Source: Leptobacterium flavescens (GTDB taxonomy: Bacteria > Bacteroidota > Bacteroidia > Flavobacteriales > Flavobacteriaceae). From it: 64,000 bases of DNA. The position numbers and the translations under genes are program-made. The notes under the pieces are model-generated. The model was given only the letters and a program-made list of their open reading frames with translations. It was not told where the DNA came from and searched no databases. Where the stretch lies: NCBI RefSeq assembly GCF_010671605.1, contig NZ_JAABOO010000004.1, positions 124,001-188,000 of the forward strand, written 5' to 3'. Positions 61,183 through 64,000 of the stretch are shown one piece after another. How positions within the stretch are numbered: the first letter of the stretch is position 1; each line of letters opens with the position of its first letter.

Positions 61183-61734
61183 ATGGCTTATATACCAAGA
61201 TTAAAACAGGAGTACAGAGATAGAATTATCGCTGCCCTTAGAGAAGAGTTCGGATACGACAACATTATGCAGGTTCCGAAACTTGAGAAGATTGTTATTA
61301 GCCGTGGAGTTGGTGCTGCAGTTGCCGATAAAAAACTAATCGACTATGCTGTTGATGAGTTAACTAAAATATCAGGTCAGAAAGCAGTTTCTACAATATC
61401 TAAAAAGGACGTTGCGAGTTTTAAACTTCGTAAAGGAATGCCGATCGGGGCTAAAGTTACCCTAAGAGGTGAGAGAATGTATGAGTTTTTAGATAGATTA
61501 ATTACTTCTGCCTTACCACGAGTTAGGGATTTTCAAGGAATCAGAGCTACTGGTTTTGACGGGAGAGGGAATTATAACCTTGGAGTAACAGAGCAGATCA
61601 TCTTTCCTGAGATCGATATCGATAAGGTAAACAAGATCTCCGGAATGGATATTACATTTGTTACTTCGGCTCCTACCGATAAGGAAGCAAAATCATTATT
61701 AAGCGAACTAGGATTACCTTTTAAAAAGAATTAA
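61183..61734 (+). CDS. rplE: Ribosomal protein L5
   Basis: The 183-residue protein has [18 protein letters not shown], the [20 protein letters not shown] segment, and [20 protein letters not shown]5 binds 5S rRNA and contacts the P-site tRNA. Confidence 0.99.
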   Translation: MAYIPRLKQEYRDRIIAALREEFGYDNIMQVPKLEKIVISRGVGAAVADKKLIDYAVDELTKISGQKAVSTISKKDVASFKLRKGMPIGAKVTLRGERMYEFLDRLITSALPRVRDFQGIRATGFDGRGNYNLGVTEQIIFPEIDIDKVNKISGMDITFVTSAPTDKEAKSLLSELGLPFKKN

Positions 61735-61737
61735 AGT

Positions 61738-62007
61738 ATGGCTAAAGAATCAATGAAAGCCCGCGAGGTTAAGAGACAAAAATTGGTTGCTAAGTATGCT
61801 GCTAAGCGTAAAGCTTTAAAAGAAGCTGGCGATTATGAAGCACTACAGAAACTTCCAAAGAACTCTTCTCCGGTACGTTTACACAACCGTTGTAAGCTAA
61901 CAGGAAGACCTAAAGGGTATATGCGTACATTCGGAATTTCTCGTGTTACGTTCAGAGAAATGGCTAACCAGGGATTAATTCCGGGAGTTAAAAAAGCAAG
62001 TTGGTAA
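61738..62007 (+). CDS. rpsN: Ribosomal protein S14 (zinc-free type)
   Basis: The 89-residue protein is the long form, with a single Cys ([20 protein letters not shown]) and no CxxC pairs, so it is zinc-independent. It ends with the conserved GVKKASW. It helps the 30S head assemble. Confidence 0.98.
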   Translation: MAKESMKAREVKRQKLVAKYAAKRKALKEAGDYEALQKLPKNSSPVRLHNRCKLTGRPKGYMRTFGISRVTFREMANQGLIPGVKKASW

Positions 62008-62027
62008 AAGTTTAAAAGGATAATAAG

Positions 62028-62426
62028 ATGTATACAGATCCTATAGCAGATTATTTAACGAGAATTAGAAATGCCAGTAGTGCTGGACACAGAGTGGTTG
62101 AGATACCGGCTTCTAAACTAAAAAAGGAAATTACCAAGATCTTATTCGATCAGGGGTATATCCTAAGTTATAAATTCGAAGATAATTCGGTGCAGGGTTC
62201 TATTAAAATAGCTTTGAAATACGATAAGCTTACCAAAGAACCGATTATTAGAAAAATACATAGAGTAAGTAAGCCTGGTCTACGTAAGTATGCTGGTTCT
62301 ACTGAGCTGCCTAGAGTGTTAAACGGTCTGGGAATAGCTATTGTCTCTACTTCTCACGGAGTAATGACAAGCAAGCAGGCGAAGCAGGAAAATGTAGGTG
62401 GTGAAGTTTTATGTTACGTTTACTAA
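62028..62426 (+). CDS. rpsH: Ribosomal protein S8
   Basis: The 132-residue S8 has DPIADYLTRIRNASSAGHR near the start and STSHGVMTSKQAKQENVGGE near its end. S8 binds central-domain 16S rRNA; in E. coli it also represses the spc operon. Confidence 0.99.
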   Translation: MYTDPIADYLTRIRNASSAGHRVVEIPASKLKKEITKILFDQGYILSYKFEDNSVQGSIKIALKYDKLTKEPIIRKIHRVSKPGLRKYAGSTELPRVLNGLGIAIVSTSHGVMTSKQAKQENVGGEVLCYVY

Positions 62427-62444
62427 AAATTAAAGACAAAGAAA

Positions 62445-62987
62445 ATGTCAAGAATAGGTAAAAGTCCAATAAGTATTCCGGAAGGTGTTACAATCACCGT
62501 AGAGAACGACATCGTTACTGTAAAAGGTAAATTAGGTGAGTTGTCTCAGGAGGTGAAAGGCATTACGGTTAAACAGGAGGACGGACAATTAATATTGGAA
62601 AGATCTGACGATTCCAAGCCTCAGAGGGCTAGTCATGGTTTATACAGAGCTTTGTTAAACAATATGGTTGAAGGTGTTTCTTCTGGTTTTACTAAAGAAT
62701 TAGAGTTAGTAGGTGTTGGTTACAGAGCTAGCAACCAGGGACAAAAATTAGATTTGGCCCTAGGATTCTCTCACAACATCGTTTTTGAGTTGGCTCCTGA
62801 GATAAAAGTGGAAACTATATCTGTAAAAGGTAAAAACCCAATAGTTAAACTAACCTCACACGATAAACAATTAGTTGGTCACGTAGCAGCGAAGATTCGC
62901 TCTTTCCGTAAACCTGAACCTTACAAAGGTAAAGGAGTTAAGTTTGTGGGTGAACAATTAAGAAGAAAAGCAGGTAAATCAGCTTAA
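62445..62987 (+). CDS. rplF: Ribosomal protein L6
   Basis: The 180-residue protein has the L6 start [17 protein letters not shown], a middle [20 protein letters not shown] and the tail [20 protein letters not shown]. It binds helix 97 near the factor-binding site. Confidence 0.99.
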   Translation: MSRIGKSPISIPEGVTITVENDIVTVKGKLGELSQEVKGITVKQEDGQLILERSDDSKPQRASHGLYRALLNNMVEGVSSGFTKELELVGVGYRASNQGQKLDLALGFSHNIVFELAPEIKVETISVKGKNPIVKLTSHDKQLVGHVAAKIRSFRKPEPYKGKGVKFVGEQLRRKAGKSA

Positions 62988-62998
62988 TAATTAGCAAA

Positions 62999-63355
62999 AT
63001 GGCATTATCAAAGACTGAAAGAAGACAACGAATAAAGAGCAGAATCAGAAAAGTGATTTCTGGAACGACTGAAAGACCTAGATTAGCGATTTTCAGAAGT
63101 AATAAAGAGATCTATGCTCAGATTGTGGATGATACAAAAGGTGTTACTTTAGTATCTGCTTCATCCAGAGATAAAGAAATAAGCGAGTCTAAAGGTACTA
63201 AATCTGAAATAGCTGCCCTTGTTGGGAAAGCTATCGCAGAGAAAGCTTTAAAGGCCGGTGTGGAAACTATCTCTTTCGATAGAGGTGGATATCTGTATCA
63301 CGGAAGAGTAAAATCATTAGCTGAAGGAGCCAGAGAAGGCGGACTTAAATTCTAA
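62999..63355 (+). CDS. rplR: Ribosomal protein L18
   Basis: The 118-residue protein has [39 protein letters not shown] and [20 protein letters not shown]. It binds 5S rRNA with L5. Confidence 0.99.
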   Translation: MALSKTERRQRIKSRIRKVISGTTERPRLAIFRSNKEIYAQIVDDTKGVTLVSASSRDKEISESKGTKSEIAALVGKAIAEKALKAGVETISFDRGGYLYHGRVKSLAEGAREGGLKF

Positions 63356-63364
63356 GAAATTATT

Positions 63365-63889
63365 ATGTATCAAAATTATAAAAACGTAGAACTAGTGAAG
63401 CCAAGCGGTCTTGAATTAAAAGATAGATTGGTTGGTGTTCAAAGAGTTACTAAAGTTACTAAAGGAGGTAGAGCATTCGGTTTTTCTGCAATCGTGGTAG
63501 TAGGTGATGAAAATGGTGTAGTGGGTCACGGTTTAGGAAAATCTAAAGAAGTTGCAGATGCTATCGCCAAGGCTGTTGAAGATGCAAAAAAGAACCTGGT
63601 TCGAATTCCTCTTAACAAAGCTACTTTACCTCACGAACAAAAAGGTAAATACGGTGGAGCAAGAGTATATTTGCAGCCTGCTTCTCACGGTACCGGGGTA
63701 ATTGCCGGTGGTGCTGTAAGGGCGGTATTGGAAGCCGTTGGTGTACACGATGTACTTTCTAAATCGCAAGGTTCGTCTAACCCTCACAATGTTGTTAAAG
63801 CAACTTTCGATGCTTTATTAAGACTACGTGATGCCAGAACTATTGCAGCTCAGAGAGGTATCTCTTTAGAAAAAGTTTTTAAAGGATAA
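63365..63889 (+). CDS. rpsE: Ribosomal protein S5
   Basis: The 174-residue S5 has the double-stranded RNA-binding-like start [39 protein letters not shown] and [17 protein letters not shown]. It forms part of the mRNA channel and aids accuracy. Confidence 0.99.
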   Translation: MYQNYKNVELVKPSGLELKDRLVGVQRVTKVTKGGRAFGFSAIVVVGDENGVVGHGLGKSKEVADAIAKAVEDAKKNLVRIPLNKATLPHEQKGKYGGARVYLQPASHGTGVIAGGAVRAVLEAVGVHDVLSKSQGSSNPHNVVKATFDALLRLRDARTIAAQRGISLEKVFKG

Positions 63890-63905
63890 ATCACAAGGAT
63901 AAACA

Positions 63906-64000
63906 ATGGGAAAGATTAAAGTTACACAAGTACGAAGCAATATTAAGCGTCCTCAGGATCAGAAGAGAACCTTAGAGGCACTTGGGCTTAGAAGGATAGG
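63906..64000 (+). CDS. rpmD: Ribosomal protein L30 (partial, cut by window end)
   Basis: ATG at 63906 opens MGKIKVTQVRSNIKRP followed by QRTL-like DQKRTLEALGLRRI, the L30 start, and continues past the window. It lies 16 bp after rpsE, its normal place. Confidence 0.93.
   Translation, partial: MGKIKVTQVRSNIKRPQDQKRTLEALGLRRI

Noticed and set aside
1-64000. CRISPR arrays, tRNA or rRNA genes, insertion sequences
   Set aside because: No regularly spaced repeats, cloverleaf sequences, rRNA segments or transposase-like proteins were found while reading both strands.

Overview
The window is a chromosome segment from a marine-type flavobacterium (phylum Bacteroidota, class Flavobacteriia). The evidence is an S10/spc ribosomal operon without tuf, tandem SusC/SusD pairs with SusD-type lipoproteins, Bacteroidota promoters of the form TTTG-N19-TAnnTTTG, an HPRT-adenylate kinase fusion gene, GbsR-type regulation, and many flavobacterial DUF lipoproteins. 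No tRNA, rRNA, CRISPR array or recognisable transposase was seen.

1-11.1 kb is an AT-rich accessory region. Nearly all genes are on the minus strand and most are small and unrelated: peptidase S51 fragment, GNAT, HAD, XAC2610-like, DUF4375/DMP19-like, barstar, SymE with a divergent XRE regulator, and several unknowns. Short inverted repeats of the type GTTGCTAACAATAGCC recur just 3' of stop codons, as in an integron-like cassette array. Two candidate defence modules sit in it. One is an OLD-like AAA ATPase/TOPRIM gene with two small partners (7.47-9.83 kb). The other is a RusA-type resolvase gene overlapping a PD-(D/E)xK-HEPN fusion (9.93-10.99 kb). Both end in the same 14-bp sequence. No integrase gene is in the window.

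11.1-39.6 kb is a core flavobacterial chromosome. It holds a glycosyltransferase/methyltransferase/KASIII-like operon, gcvP, a UbiA-like membrane protein, and a sigma factor with a small partner. A GbsR regulator lies next to its probable target operon (membrane protein plus TIGR01777 oxidoreductase), with matching operators. Then come an M3 peptidase, purEK, HPRT-adk, obgE, an ion channel, lipoproteins, mpl, radC, a deacetylase-like protein, a YjjG nucleotidase, an envelope trio, rarA, a rhomboid protease and rlmB. An intergenic region at 22.5-23.0 kb carries two plus-strand terminators and may encode small RNAs.

39.7-51.6 kb is a tandem duplication of a three-gene unit (SusC, SusD, small lipoprotein). 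Long stretches are virtually identical, which suggests recent duplication or gene conversion. The lipoprotein differs between copies by a C-terminal module.

52.2-64 kb is the ribosomal operon rpsL-rpsG-fusA-rpsJ-rplCDWB-rpsS-rplV-rpsC-rplP-rpmC-rpsQ-rplNXE-rpsN-rpsH-rplFR-rpsE-rpmD (cut by the window end). It has a textbook promoter, a leader hairpin, and a structured terminator-like element between rpsJ and rplC.
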